A stretch of DNA of 64,000 bases from Clostridia bacterium (GCA_017409845.1 JAFQRY010000026.1:116055-180054), one strand, 5' to 3'. Positions 1 through 9,988 are shown, numbered from the stretch's first letter. Notes: generated by a model not told the origin, from the letters alone. Numbers and translations are program-made.

Positions 1-837
1 AACGACTGGAATGTTTACCGTATTGCCGCAGATAAGCAGGCAACAATGTCAGTCTGTATGGAAAATGATATCCCTGCACCAAAGACCCTGACCGATGTTG
101 AAACGGTTTCGGATATTCTGAATTCAGATATTAATTATCCGATTGTCATGAAGCCAAAAACAGGCTACGGTGCCATCGGTTTTAAAAAAATCAACGATAA
201 GGATGAACTGGAAAATTTATTAAGAGAAAACGGTAAAAAGATTTCTCAATATGTTTTTCAGGAATATATTCCGCAGACATTACTTCAGTATGAATGTGCA
301 ATGTTTATTGATAACAACAATGAAATGAAAACAGCAACTGTTTTCAGCAAAAACAGGTGGTTTCCTGTTGAAGGCGGGTCAAGCACTCTCAATATAACTG
401 TTGACCGACCCGATATTGTTGAAAGCTGTAAGGCTTTGCTTCAGAAAATCAACTGGAGAGGTGCCGCAGATATTGATCTTATTGATGACCCGAGAGACGG
501 TAAGGCAAAGATTATGGAGATCAATCCCCGTGTTTCCGGAAGCGTTAAAATTGTTTTCGAGTCGGGAGTTGACCAGGCAAGACAGATGCTTGAGCTTCTC
601 AGCGGTGATGAGGTTTCTTTGCAGACCGCATACAAAAAAGATCAGCGGCTCAGATGCACTCAGACTGATGTTTTGTGGTTTCTGAAATCATCTGACAGAT
701 TCAGAGCAAAGCCCTCATGGTTCAGCATAAAAAACACAAAGGACCATACTTTTTACATCGATGACCCGTTGCCGTGGCTTGCTTTTTCTGTTTCGGGTCT
801 GCTTAAATTCAAACAGGAAATGGGTAAAAGACAATGA
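1..837 (+). CDS. ATP-grasp domain protein (5' end outside window)
   Basis: ATP-dependent carboxylate-amine/thiol ligase fold, CarB/D-Ala-ligase-like. The reading frame is open from base 1, and the residues before the first internal Met (ending AADKQATM) look like the family's DK-x(n)-M segment, so the gene begins upstream and 1-837 is partial. Visible motifs are PIVMKPKTGYGAIG (ATP-binding lysine and glycine-rich loop), FQEYI, and the metal-binding MEINPRVSGS. The last base pairs overlap the next gene in ATGA, implying translational coupling. Position at the start of the polysaccharide locus suggests modification of a surface-sugar precursor, but the substrate cannot be read from sequence. 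Confidence 0.8.
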   Translation, partial: NDWNVYRIAADKQATMSVCMENDIPAPKTLTDVETVSDILNSDINYPIVMKPKTGYGAIGFKKINDKDELENLLRENGKKISQYVFQEYIPQTLLQYECAMFIDNNNEMKTATVFSKNRWFPVEGGSSTLNITVDRPDIVESCKALLQKINWRGAADIDLIDDPRDGKAKIMEINPRVSGSVKIVFESGVDQARQMLELLSGDEVSLQTAYKKDQRLRCTQTDVLWFLKSSDRFRAKPSWFSIKNTKDHTFYIDDPLPWLAFSVSGLLKFKQEMGKRQ

Positions 838-1373
838 GCGGTAAAGTGAACTCTATTGACGAAAAAAAGCTTTCTCTTCTTTGGAGGGACGAAAACAAAT
901 CGTTATATGAATACAGTCCGACTCCTTTTTCTTTGCTGTATCATGATTTTGAAAAAATGACCTTCCCGAGAAGAATAAGGCTTCTTATGGAGTATTTTGC
1001 AAAGGGCAGTTATAAAGTTTATTATCTCTCAGTTGACGGAAATCTCGTTGCTCATTGCGTAGTTGCTTACGGTAACAGAAGACTGAAAAGATCTTCTGAA
1101 AATGATATAGTGCTCGGTCCTTATTATGTTGCCCCTCATTTCCGTGGAAAGGGTTATGCAAAGGATATCATAAGATTGACTCTTTCTAACACTACCATGA
1201 GCTACCGATATGCCTATGACTATATCAATAAATCCAATATTCCCTCTGCGAAAGCAACTCTTGCATGCGGATTTGAAAAATGCGGGGAGCTTGATATTGA
1301 AGGCTTTCTGCATAATCTTGTTGAACGAGAGGGCGGGGAGTACGATATTTTCAGATTCACTCCCGATAAATAA
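834..1373 (+). CDS. GNAT-family N-acetyltransferase
   Basis: About 179 aa. The central part has the GNAT acetyl-CoA signature: VLGPYYVAPHFRGKGYAKD (beta4, then R/Q-x-x-G-x-G/A) around residues 90-110, followed by the C-terminal NKSNIPSAKATLACGFEKCG pattern typical of the family. It overlaps the ATP-grasp gene by 4 nt and sits 22 nt upstream of a GT4 glycosyltransferase. A role in acetylating a sugar or amino-sugar intermediate of the exopolysaccharide is plausible from context only. The acceptor is unknown. Confidence 0.78.
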   Translation: MSGKVNSIDEKKLSLLWRDENKSLYEYSPTPFSLLYHDFEKMTFPRRIRLLMEYFAKGSYKVYYLSVDGNLVAHCVVAYGNRRLKRSSENDIVLGPYYVAPHFRGKGYAKDIIRLTLSNTTMSYRYAYDYINKSNIPSAKATLACGFEKCGELDIEGFLHNLVEREGGEYDIFRFTPDK

Positions 1374-1395
1374 AAAGATTTAATGGAATGTTTAT

Positions 1396-2571
1396 ATGAA
1401 TATATTGTTTTTCAGTCAGTATTATCATCCCGAGCAATTCCTTATCAATGATATTACTCCCGAAATTGTGAAAAGGGGTCACAAGGTAACCGTTGTAACC
1501 GGACTTCCGAATTATCCCTCGGGTGTTATTGAAAAAGGATATAAAAAAATCCGACACGAAAATGTCAACGGTGTTGATATTATCAGGTGTCCGATTGTTC
1601 CGAGAGGAAAGAATAAAATTCAACTTTTTATTAACTATTTTTCTTTTATGTTTTCGGCAATCAGAGAATCGAAACGCATTAATGATGATTATGATATTGT
1701 TGTTTCGTATCAGCTTACTCCGATTTTTCAGGTATATCCTGCAATCAGATTCGCAAAAAGAAAAAATCTGAAGCTTCTTATGTATAATCTCGACCTCGCA
1801 CCGATGAGCGGAAGCAAATTCGGTGAAAACAAAGCCTTTCTGTTTTCTCTCTATGCGAAATTTTCCAAATGGGCGATGAACAACTGTGACCGAATTGCAG
1901 TAACATCGGAATCTTTTATCGAGTATAACAACAGAGTCAATTCAGTACCGCCCGAAAAGATGATTTATCTTCCTCAGCATGCTCCGGATTTTCTTCTGAA
2001 TTCGGAAATGCAGTCCGAAGATAACGGAATTGCCGACTTCATGTTTGCGGGCAACATTGCAGGCGGTACCGGTCTTGACACAATTGTTGAAGCAGCTGCA
2101 AAACTGAGAGAAGATTCAGTTTTCAGAATTCATATTGTCGGTGACGGTTCTTATCTCCCGGCTCTCAAAGAAAAGGTTTTATCCTTGGGTCTTTCGGATT
2201 ATTTTATTTTTCACGGAAGATATCCCGCAGCGGAGATGCCCGAAAAATATAAGCTTGCAGATGCATTACTTATAACCCTGCGTGAAGGACAGATTACGGT
2301 TCCGGCAAAGCTGCAGACCTATATGACAACCGGAAAGCCTGTTTTCGGTGCCATGGACGGTTCCGGAAAAGATATTATCAATAAAACCGGATGCGGTATC
2401 TGTGCTGATGCAGGAGACAGTGATTCGTTATGCAGAAACATGAAGGATTTCATAAATAATCCTGACGCATACAAAAATTGCGGAGAAAAGGGTCTCGTTT
2501 ATTTTAAACAGAATTTCACTCTCGGAATATTCATAGACAGGTTTATGAAAATTTTATCAGAGATGAAATAG
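1396..2571 (+). CDS. GT4-family glycosyltransferase
   Basis: 391 aa retaining glycosyltransferase of GT-B fold. The N-terminal Rossmann domain opens with ILFFSQYYHPEQFLINDI and GHKVTVVTGLPNYPSG, typical of WcaI/WbuB-like enzymes. The C-terminal nucleotide-sugar domain contains FMFAGNIAGGTGLDTIVEA (about residue 215), HIVGDGSY and FHGRYPAAEMPEKYKLADAL, where the usual EX7E region is diverged. No signal peptide, so it should act on the cytoplasmic face. It probably adds a sugar to an undecaprenyl-linked repeat unit in the adjoining Wzx/Wzy-type pathway; donor and acceptor are unknown. Confidence 0.88.
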   Translation: MNILFFSQYYHPEQFLINDITPEIVKRGHKVTVVTGLPNYPSGVIEKGYKKIRHENVNGVDIIRCPIVPRGKNKIQLFINYFSFMFSAIRESKRINDDYDIVVSYQLTPIFQVYPAIRFAKRKNLKLLMYNLDLAPMSGSKFGENKAFLFSLYAKFSKWAMNNCDRIAVTSESFIEYNNRVNSVPPEKMIYLPQHAPDFLLNSEMQSEDNGIADFMFAGNIAGGTGLDTIVEAAAKLREDSVFRIHIVGDGSYLPALKEKVLSLGLSDYFIFHGRYPAAEMPEKYKLADALLITLREGQITVPAKLQTYMTTGKPVFGAMDGSGKDIINKTGCGICADAGDSDSLCRNMKDFINNPDAYKNCGEKGLVYFKQNFTLGIFIDRFMKILSEMK

Positions 2572-2598
2572 ATATACTTTATATATAATGTATATATT

Positions 2599-2626
2599 TT
2601 GACACAAAGGTCAATGTGTATAAATA
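2599..2626 (+). promoter_or_regulatory. Predicted SigA-type promoter for the surface glycosidase gene
   Basis: TTGACA at 2599-2604, 16-nt spacer, TAAATA at 2621-2626, 22 nt before the ATG at 2648. The ribosome-binding site AAAAGGAG lies at 2633-2640. Confidence 0.5.
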
Positions 2627-2647
2627 ATCTGAAAAGGAGCAAAGGTC

Positions 2648-5600
2648 ATGAAAAAAATCACGAAAATCCTGGCAATCGTGTTGTCACTCGTCATGCTTCT
2701 CGGTATTGTGCCTCATTCACTGGCAGCTGAAGCAAGCAGCCTTATGACAACGGCATCAAAAAAGGTTTCGGCACTCGCCCCTGGTGTAACGGAAACCGAA
2801 GTTGTTTCGTATGACAAAAACGGCGACAGAGTTGTTTATTATGTTGTTAATGCGAACATTGCCAGCAACCCGGATGTTAAGGTCAAGGCTAACTACCATG
2901 ACAACGACAACACAGGTGTATGGGGCAAGGCGACAGTTGTTGAACAGGCAAATGCCGCCAAGGAAAAGCGTGGTTACAATGTTGTTGCAACCACAAACGC
3001 TGCTTACTATAATGTTTCCACCGGCCAGCCGACAGGTGCGTTCGTTATGGAAGGCGTTAACATCAACGGCGACAGCATGGGTAACTCCTATGAATTCTTT
3101 GCCATCATGAAAGACGGCAGCGCAATGATCGGCAAGAAAGGTACCTTCAGCCAGTATTCTGCAAATATTGTTGAAGCTGTTGCAGGTCATCTTCTTCTTG
3201 TATGGGACGGAGCAGTTGTCAGCGGACTTAATAATGTTGACAAATATCCCCGTTCAACTGTAGGTATCAAGGAAAACGGTGATGTTGTTCTTATGCTTGC
3301 AGACGGTAATCAGAAGCCTTATTCGGCAGGACTTACTTTTGCTGAGCAGGCTCAGATTATGCTTGATCTCGGTTGCGTAACTGCTATTGAACTTGATGGC
3401 GGCGGCTCCGCAACATATGCTGCAAAGCCCGAAGGAACTGATGAAATCGTTGTCCGTAACTCCTGCTGTGACGGTACCGTTCGTTCCGTTTCAAACACAC
3501 TTATGGTTATTTCAACGGCAGTTGCAGACGGTACGTTTGACCATGCAAGCGTTAATTCTGCTTATCAGTATTATGTACCCTATTCAGAGGTTGCTTTTGA
3601 TATAGTCGGTGCTGATAAGGCAGGCGGTCCCGCAGATATTCCTGCAGAAGGTGTATCCTGGAAGCTTTCAGATGATTCGTTCGGTACTGTTACAGACGGT
3701 GTGTTTACTTCAAACGGAAAGATCGGTGAAGTAACAGTTGAAATGATTTATAACGGTGCAACTGTCGGTTCGGCAACAATAAATGTTGTTAATCCTGAAG
3801 TAATTGCTTTTGATGCAACAGAAAAGAGCATTCCTTACGGAAAGACCGCTGCAATGAGCATCACCGCTACATACGGCCTCAACAATGAAGTGTTCATGGG
3901 CATTGATGCACTTGAAATTACACTTTCAGATAATGATGCCGCTACCATTAACGGTGCCATGTTTACCGCAGCTCCCGAAAGCTCTGGAAAAACAGGAGTT
4001 ACCGTTACTGCTGCATATAAGTATGCAGATATCGAAACAACATCGGTAACATATAAGTTCGGTAAGGAGTCGAGTGTTCTCTTTGACTTTGAAGGCGATG
4101 ACGGTTCTCTCTGGACAACCGATTTTGATACCGCAAAGGCAGCTCTTGAAGGCAAGCCTATGATAGATATTCCCAATTCGAGCAACGGTATTGAATCCGG
4201 TCTTCGCATGGATTCGTATATCAGTAATGATTACTCAAAGACAGGTGACAGTTCACTCGCAGTCAATATCGACTATACCCAGTCTGAATCCTTTGGTAAC
4301 TGGATGTATATGTATCTTTACTATCTTGGTGAGCCTGTTGTTTACCGTGATGTTGAAAACGGTGTTCTCGGCACAAGACTCGGCATGTGGATGTATATTC
4401 CTGAAGAAGCTGTCGGTATGTGTGCCCGTCTTTGCTATGCATTTGATAACAACGGCACCATGAACGGCAACTATCTTTATATGACATATCAGTATGTTGC
4501 CAAGGGCTTCTCAAAGATAACAAGTGCAACCATTCCCGAAGCAGGATGGGCATATGTATATGTTGATTTCTTTGATACCAATACAGTTGGTTGCGGCAGC
4601 GACTATTTCTCATCTCTTGAACCCGGTGCAGCAACAAACAATAAGGGCGCAAATTCAGACTATTATCCTGCATTCATTCAGTTCATCGCATCCTCGTCAC
4701 ACACAGGTTGCGAAGATATGACTTTTTATATTGACGACATTACTCTTGACTACGGTGATGTTGCTCCCGACAGAGATGCTCCCTTAGTAAGCGATACAAA
4801 GGTTTATTCGGCAGATGGTCTTACAAGCGCAGTTATTGACAATAAAAATGTTCTTGCGTTTAACCAGATTACTGTCAGTGCAAATGTTGCAGAGGATTAT
4901 TCACACGCTGCAGCAAACGCAACAGGTCTTGATCTTTCAACCGCTCAGGTTTATGTAGACGGTCAGAAGGTAGCAACCAATGTTGTTAACGGAGTTATGT
5001 CATCTGATGTCATAACTCTCCCTGATGGCGTTCACGATATCGCATTTGAAATTGCCGATAACACAGGCAACTACACAAGAATCACAAAACAGATCACCGT
5101 AAGTGCAGGAACTGATTATCCTGTTGTTGCTCTTGACGGTCAGGCTTCAACTGACGGCAATATCCTTTGCGGTTCAATCTATAATTTGCTTCTGAATGTT
5201 GATCAGATTGAAAAGATTCAGAGCATAACAACAACTATCCATCTTGGCAGTGCTCACGAATTTGAAACCGACGGAATTACAGTTCCTGCAGGCTTTACTG
5301 CGTCAGCCGATGTTGATGAAGCTGCAAGTATTCTTACTCTCAAGGTTGAGCGTACAGGCGATAACGACCTCACAGGTCCTGCAACTCTTGCTGTAATTCC
5401 CGCACGTATGTGGGCATGGGATGCAGAGGAAACAGGCATTTCCGCTAAAGATCAGTGGGAAGCAAAGAATGGCGGCGCAGCTTGTTCACCCGTTCTTAAG
5501 TTTGAATATAAGATCAAATCAGGCTCGGTTGAATATGTTGACGGATACGCTGTTGATGAAAACGGCTATGTTCCCGGCTTCTCAAATATGAATGCTTCTC

Positions 5601-7690
5601 TTACAACAGAGCTTAATACAGGTATCGGAAACCTTAAGTCAGCAGGTAAATACTGGCATGTCCATTCTGACTATTCAGATACATGGACAACATCCAACAA
5701 GGCGGCAACTTGTGATGAAGCAGGTTACAGCGGCCGTGTTACCTGCGGTAAGTGTAACTCCGTAATCGATTGGGGTACCGCAATTCCCGCAACAGGTCAT
5801 AAATATGAATTCAAAGACGGCATTCTCTGCTGTGTAAATAATGATTGTGATTCGCTCTTCACAGGTAACTATGAAGGTGTTGAATATGTTGACGGTTCAG
5901 TTGTTGCAGACGGTTGGAACGGCGATGTATACTTCAAGGATGGCGTTAAGCTTACCGGTATGCAGCTTATCGACGGATATTACTACTGCTTTGACGAAAA
6001 CGGTGTTTGTGCAGAACAGCTTAAATTTACAGGTCTCTTTGAGCTTGACGGTGCAACCTATTACGCTATCAACGGAGAGCCTGTAAAGAACCGTTGGATT
6101 CAGGTAGACGATGCGTGGTATTGCTTCAGAAATGACTATAAGGCATATACCGGCGACTGTGAAATCAGCGGCAGACTTTATCATTTCGGCGAAACAGGTG
6201 CTATCACCGAAGGTCAGTGGTTTGATGTTGACGGCTATCACCGTTATTATATAGGACCCAATTACTACCGCAGCCATTGGGGTCTTACAATCAAGGAAAT
6301 CGATGGCGTAGAATACGGCTTTGATGAAAACGGCGATACCGTTAAGGGTTATTGCTACAATATTCTTGCAGCCGGTGACACAAAGAAGCTTTATCTCTTT
6401 GATGAAAACGGTGTAAGACAGACTGTTCCCACAGAACCCACAATCATTGTTCTCGAAGGTGAATACCGTTATATCGACGGCGGCGAGCTTCAGGCAAACA
6501 CAGGTCTTGTTTGCGTAGACGACAGTTACTACTATGTAAAGGGTAACGGTAGTCTTGTAACAGGCAACTATTATATCAGTGAAGCAAAGAGCAACGGTCT
6601 CGGTTATGTTGGATATTATGATTTCGATGAAAATTGCAAGATGATAATGAAAGACGGCATTGTTAACGGTCATTATTATCTGAACGGAATCATGCAGACA
6701 AATCTCGGTCTTATCTGTATTGACGGCGACTACTACTACGTAAAGGGTAACGGTAATCTTGCAACAGGCAACTACTATGTCAGCGAAGAAAAGAGCAACG
6801 GCCTCGGCTTTGTAGGTTACTTTGATTTCGATGAAACAGGTAAGCTTATCAAGAACGGTATCATTGACGGTCATTATTACATCGACGGTGTTCTTCAGTC
6901 TAACCTCGGTCTTGTTTGCGTCAATGGTGACTATTACTATGTAAAGGGCAACAGCAATCTTGCAACAGGCCGCTACTACATCAGCGAAAAGAAGAGCAAC
7001 GGCTTCGGCTATATCGGTTACTACGATTTTGACGAAAACGGAAAGCTTATTCTCAAGGACGGCATCGTTGACGGCAACTACTATGTCGGCGGCGTTATGC
7101 AGACTAATCTCGGCATCGTAATTGTTGGCGAAGATTACTACTACGTAAAAGGCAACGGTAATCTTGCAACAGGCCGTTACTATGTAAGCGAAGCAAAGAC
7201 AAACGGTTATTTTGCAGCAGGCTACTACGAGTTTGACGAAACAGGTAAAATGATTATTAGCACCAAGGAAGGAATTGTTGACGGTCACTACTATGTTAAC
7301 GGCATTGCACAGTCAAATCTCGGTATCGTTGAAGTAAACGGTGATTACTACTATGTAAAGGGTAACACCAGTCTTGCAACAGGCCGCTATTATGTAAGCG
7401 AAAAGAAGGCTAACGGTTACTTTGCGGCAGGTTACTATGAATTTGACGAAACAGGTAAGATGATTGTTGATGAAATAGTCAAGGAAGGTATCATTGACGG
7501 TCATTACTACATCAACGGTGTTGCACAGTCAAATCTCGGTATCGTTGAAGTAAACGGTGATTACTATTATGTCAAGGGTAACACCAACCTTGCAACAGGC
7601 CGTTACTATGTAAGCGAAGCGAAGACCAACGGCTACTTTGCAGCAGGTTACTATGAATTTGATGATGCGGGCAAGATGATTGTCGCATAA
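2648..7690 (+). CDS. Secreted phosphodiester glycosidase-domain surface protein with C-terminal repeats
   Basis: 1680 aa. The signal peptide is MKKITKILAIVLSLVMLLGI with likely cleavage near SLAAEA. Residues about 90-290 match the phosphodiester glycosidase (NAGPA/DUF2233) fold: TNAAYYNVSTGQPTGAFV, RSTVGIKENGDVVLMLADG and the ELDGGGSATYA active-site segment. Bacterial Ig-like regions follow (about 320-470), then a carbohydrate-binding-like beta-sandwich ending in FYIDDITLDYG, a further Ig-like/cohesin-like stretch, and a cysteine module (CDEAG, CGKC, PATGH). The tail carries GYYYCFDENG-type glucan/choline-binding-like motifs and six 67-72 aa repeats. Known relatives cleave sugar-phosphodiester bonds; the repeats may bind wall or polysaccharide. 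Its place between glycosyltransferases suggests trimming or remodelling of the locus's own polymer (inference). Confidence 0.85.
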   Translation: MKKITKILAIVLSLVMLLGIVPHSLAAEASSLMTTASKKVSALAPGVTETEVVSYDKNGDRVVYYVVNANIASNPDVKVKANYHDNDNTGVWGKATVVEQANAAKEKRGYNVVATTNAAYYNVSTGQPTGAFVMEGVNINGDSMGNSYEFFAIMKDGSAMIGKKGTFSQYSANIVEAVAGHLLLVWDGAVVSGLNNVDKYPRSTVGIKENGDVVLMLADGNQKPYSAGLTFAEQAQIMLDLGCVTAIELDGGGSATYAAKPEGTDEIVVRNSCCDGTVRSVSNTLMVISTAVADGTFDHASVNSAYQYYVPYSEVAFDIVGADKAGGPADIPAEGVSWKLSDDSFGTVTDGVFTSNGKIGEVTVEMIYNGATVGSATINVVNPEVIAFDATEKSIPYGKTAAMSITATYGLNNEVFMGIDALEITLSDNDAATINGAMFTAAPESSGKTGVTVTAAYKYADIETTSVTYKFGKESSVLFDFEGDDGSLWTTDFDTAKAALEGKPMIDIPNSSNGIESGLRMDSYISNDYSKTGDSSLAVNIDYTQSESFGNWMYMYLYYLGEPVVYRDVENGVLGTRLGMWMYIPEEAVGMCARLCYAFDNNGTMNGNYLYMTYQYVAKGFSKITSATIPEAGWAYVYVDFFDTNTVGCGSDYFSSLEPGAATNNKGANSDYYPAFIQFIASSSHTGCEDMTFYIDDITLDYGDVAPDRDAPLVSDTKVYSADGLTSAVIDNKNVLAFNQITVSANVAEDYSHAAANATGLDLSTAQVYVDGQKVATNVVNGVMSSDVITLPDGVHDIAFEIADNTGNYTRITKQITVSAGTDYPVVALDGQASTDGNILCGSIYNLLLNVDQIEKIQSITTTIHLGSAHEFETDGITVPAGFTASADVDEAASILTLKVERTGDNDLTGPATLAVIPARMWAWDAEETGISAKDQWEAKNGGAACSPVLKFEYKIKSGSVEYVDGYAVDENGYVPGFSNMNASLTTELNTGIGNLKSAGKYWHVHSDYSDTWTTSNKAATCDEAGYSGRVTCGKCNSVIDWGTAIPATGHKYEFKDGILCCVNNDCDSLFTGNYEGVEYVDGSVVADGWNGDVYFKDGVKLTGMQLIDGYYYCFDENGVCAEQLKFTGLFELDGATYYAINGEPVKNRWIQVDDAWYCFRNDYKAYTGDCEISGRLYHFGETGAITEGQWFDVDGYHRYYIGPNYYRSHWGLTIKEIDGVEYGFDENGDTVKGYCYNILAAGDTKKLYLFDENGVRQTVPTEPTIIVLEGEYRYIDGGELQANTGLVCVDDSYYYVKGNGSLVTGNYYISEAKSNGLGYVGYYDFDENCKMIMKDGIVNGHYYLNGIMQTNLGLICIDGDYYYVKGNGNLATGNYYVSEEKSNGLGFVGYFDFDETGKLIKNGIIDGHYYIDGVLQSNLGLVCVNGDYYYVKGNSNLATGRYYISEKKSNGFGYIGYYDFDENGKLILKDGIVDGNYYVGGVMQTNLGIVIVGEDYYYVKGNGNLATGRYYVSEAKTNGYFAAGYYEFDETGKMIISTKEGIVDGHYYVNGIAQSNLGIVEVNGDYYYVKGNTSLATGRYYVSEKKANGYFAAGYYEFDETGKMIVDEIVKEGIIDGHYYINGVAQSNLGIVEVNGDYYYVKGNTNLATGRYYVSEAKTNGYFAAGYYEFDDAGKMIVA
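6464..7687 (+). repeat. Six tandem 67-72 aa coding repeats
   Basis: Units begin near 6464, 6671, 6872, 7076, 7286 and 7502. Each reads as HYY-NG-QSNLG, then GDYYYVKGN, LATG-YY-SE-K-NG, and GYY-FDE-GKMI. The last two units are close to identical at DNA level in several stretches, so the array could vary in copy number by recombination. The motif style (paired aromatic residues and glycines) resembles cell-wall/choline-binding repeats but is not a textbook copy. Confidence 0.9.
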
Positions 7691-7705
7691 TTTCTGAGTC
7701 CTTAT

Positions 7706-7738
7706 CGGGGAATCGGTTGATTTTCAATCGGTTCCCCG
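7706..7738 (+). terminator. Hairpin after the repeat protein
   Basis: CGGGGAA pairs with TTCCCCG around an inner TTGA/TCAA stem separated by an internal loop. No strong T-run follows, so termination may be partial and the downstream glycosyltransferase may be read through. Confidence 0.45.
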
Positions 7739-7783
7739 GTTGAATCGAAAAATTTATTCAGCAAAAAGAAGGCAGGTATCTTT

Positions 7784-8563
7784 ATGTGCATACCTAAGGT
7801 TATTCATCTCTGCTGGTTCGGCAGAGGAGATTTTCCAAAGCTTGCGAAAATGTGTATTGAAAGCTGGAAGAAATATCTTCCTGATTATGAAATAAAGCTC
7901 TGGAACGAAGATAACTATGATGTCAATAAATGCAGCTATACTAAAAAAGCATATAAAGAACGCAGATGGGCTTTTGTGAGTGATTATGCACGCCTTGACA
8001 TTCTTTATAATCACGGCGGAATATATATGGATACCGATCTGGAAATAATTAAAGATTTTACCGACCTGCTTGAGGAAAAAAGATTTGTCAGCTCTTATAT
8101 TGAGGGCGGACTTATAACTGCAGGCTTCATTGCCTGCGAAAAAAATCATCCGTTTATAAAAAAGATAATTGATTTCTATGATGGGGAATCAAAAAAAATT
8201 GAGAATAATCAGCAGATTGATTATATAATGAATCCTCTGATTTTTACCGAAGCCGCAATCAGAGAATATGGTTTCAGTTTAACCGACAACAGCTTTGAAA
8301 ATGATGTAATAACCGTTTATCCTATAGATTATTTTATGGCATATAAAAAGGTGACGTTCGGAACATCTTATGCTCATTGGCGTTACCGTATAACCAAAAA
8401 CACTTGTGCACTTCATCATGATATGTCATCATGGCACAAGCGAAAAAAGCTCACGAAGCTTATCAAATCGACTATAAGGCTGGTATTACCGCAGAATATA
8501 TATATATCAATGAAAATCAAAAAGAATCTTGAAGAAATTGAAAAACGCAAAATGAATAATTGA
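7784..8563 (+). CDS. GT32-like (DXD) glycosyltransferase
   Basis: 259 aa. It begins IPKVIHLCWFGRG and has AFVSDYARLDILYNHGGIYM followed by DTD, the nucleotide-sugar/metal DXD motif of the Gly_transf_sug (OCH1-like, GT32) family used by many capsular glycosyltransferases. No signal peptide or long hydrophobic segment, so it is cytoplasmic or peripherally membrane-bound. The RBS AGAAGGCAGG precedes the ATG. It should add a hexose or similar to the lipid-linked repeat unit; sugar specificity is not readable. Confidence 0.88.
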   Translation: MCIPKVIHLCWFGRGDFPKLAKMCIESWKKYLPDYEIKLWNEDNYDVNKCSYTKKAYKERRWAFVSDYARLDILYNHGGIYMDTDLEIIKDFTDLLEEKRFVSSYIEGGLITAGFIACEKNHPFIKKIIDFYDGESKKIENNQQIDYIMNPLIFTEAAIREYGFSLTDNSFENDVITVYPIDYFMAYKKVTFGTSYAHWRYRITKNTCALHHDMSSWHKRKKLTKLIKSTIRLVLPQNIYISMKIKKNLEEIEKRKMNN

Positions 8564-8590
8564 TTTTCATTTTTATTTTTGGAGAAATCT

Positions 8591-9988
8591 ATGAATCAAA
8601 TCAGAATTGTAAGCAGTCGCAAATCCTTGCACGACATAATAGTTGTTTTGTTTCTTTCTTTTGTTGCAGCTATGCCATTCTGGGCTTTCGGTGCACACGG
8701 GAAGGACGAAATCTGCATTTTGTCTTTTGTTTTCAACAGCATTGTTTTTATTGCGGGTATGACATCGTCATATAAGAAATATTCGATATCCATGGAGCTT
8801 GTTTATTGGGTTTTTATGTATTTCTTTATGTATTTTGCACCGCTTATTCAATATTTGACCTCTGTTTATCCGTGGAGGGGTTCGCTTACGGATAATGATG
8901 TGCTTATAACAAATCTTGTTATTTTTCTTTTTAATATTGTTTTTATTATCTCTATGATGACGGCAAGAAGAGTTAAAATTAAAAGTATAACCAATGCAAA
9001 CGTAACCAAGTTTCTTTGCAGTAATTTTGAATTCGGAAAGAAATTTAAAATTCTTGTAACTGTTGTTGCTGTTTTGATGGCAGTTTTTTCTTTTTCAAGA
9101 ACTGGTCTTGCAGGAATTGCCGTTTCGAGAGTTCAGGCAACTCAGGTTTTCTATTTGGGAAGCAATTCTGCAATCAAAATGATTGTTGAATCTGTTATTC
9201 CCGCATTTCTTGCCTATATTGTTGCAGAAGCAGCACAGAGCACAATTGCCAAAAAAGAAAATCCAATCAGATTTATAATTCTTTTTGCAGCATTGCTTAT
9301 TTGTTTTTTTCCGACCTCGCTTCCCAGATACAAGACCGTTACGATTTACGGAACCGTTTTCCTCGTTTTGTTTCCGAAGCTCAGAAAAGGTGCAAAATTT
9401 TTCTGGCTTTTCATTATTGCAATGTTCTTCATGTTTCCATTGATGAACAGTTTCAGACATATTCTTTCGATGGAGAGCTTTCGTTCTGTTTTTGAAAACG
9501 GTTTTATGTCTGTTTATGTTGAAGCTGACTATGATGCATACAGAATGCTCAGTTCAGCGATTAAATATGTAAGCAGATTCGGCATAAAATGGGGTTTCCA
9601 GCTTCTTGGTGTTTTTCTTTTCTTTGTACCGAGTGCTGTCTGGGGAGGCAAACCCGGCGGCAGCGGAGCGATGCTTATCCGCTCTGAATTCGGAAATGAT
9701 GTTGCTTCAAATGTTTCATGTCCGTTCATAGGCGAAGGATATCTTAATTTCGGTATTCCCGGTGTAATATTTTTTGCTGTTTTTCTCGGTGTCGCAATAT
9801 GCAAAATGGATATGGGTTATTGGCGCACCAATAAAGATAAGGAATACATTGCATTTTCACCCTATCTTTTCATGATGTTCATGATTCTTTTTATGCTTCG
9901 TGGAGACCTGCTGAGCAGCTTCGCATATATCTGCGGCTTTGTCGCAACAGGCTATATGATAAATGTAGCTGCGAAATATATTTCATAA
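8591..9988 (+). CDS. Oligosaccharide repeat-unit polymerase (Wzy-like)
   Basis: 465-aa polytopic membrane protein with roughly ten or more hydrophobic segments and a large loop around residues 290-350 containing KPGGSGAMLIRSEFGND. Length, topology and place between glycosyltransferase and flippase genes fit an O-antigen/EPS polymerase, a family with little sequence conservation. The start is set at ATG 8591 because GGAG at 8581-8584 lies 6 nt upstream; an in-frame TTG at 8579 has no RBS. It would join undecaprenyl-linked repeat units outside the membrane, with chain length set by the Wzz-like protein at 17804. Confidence 0.78.
   Translation: MNQIRIVSSRKSLHDIIVVLFLSFVAAMPFWAFGAHGKDEICILSFVFNSIVFIAGMTSSYKKYSISMELVYWVFMYFFMYFAPLIQYLTSVYPWRGSLTDNDVLITNLVIFLFNIVFIISMMTARRVKIKSITNANVTKFLCSNFEFGKKFKILVTVVAVLMAVFSFSRTGLAGIAVSRVQATQVFYLGSNSAIKMIVESVIPAFLAYIVAEAAQSTIAKKENPIRFIILFAALLICFFPTSLPRYKTVTIYGTVFLVLFPKLRKGAKFFWLFIIAMFFMFPLMNSFRHILSMESFRSVFENGFMSVYVEADYDAYRMLSSAIKYVSRFGIKWGFQLLGVFLFFVPSAVWGGKPGGSGAMLIRSEFGNDVASNVSCPFIGEGYLNFGIPGVIFFAVFLGVAICKMDMGYWRTNKDKEYIAFSPYLFMMFMILFMLRGDLLSSFAYICGFVATGYMINVAAKYIS

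Noticed and set aside
5897-7288. 463-codon open frame on the minus strand across the repeat region
   Set aside because: It mirrors the biased codons of the repeat protein, has no RBS, and gives an unnatural I/V/T/A/N-rich sequence. The + strand gene has a signal peptide and clear domains.
6464-7687. Possible CRISPR-like repeat array
   Set aside because: The repeats are about 200 bp, in frame and coding, without uniform spacers.
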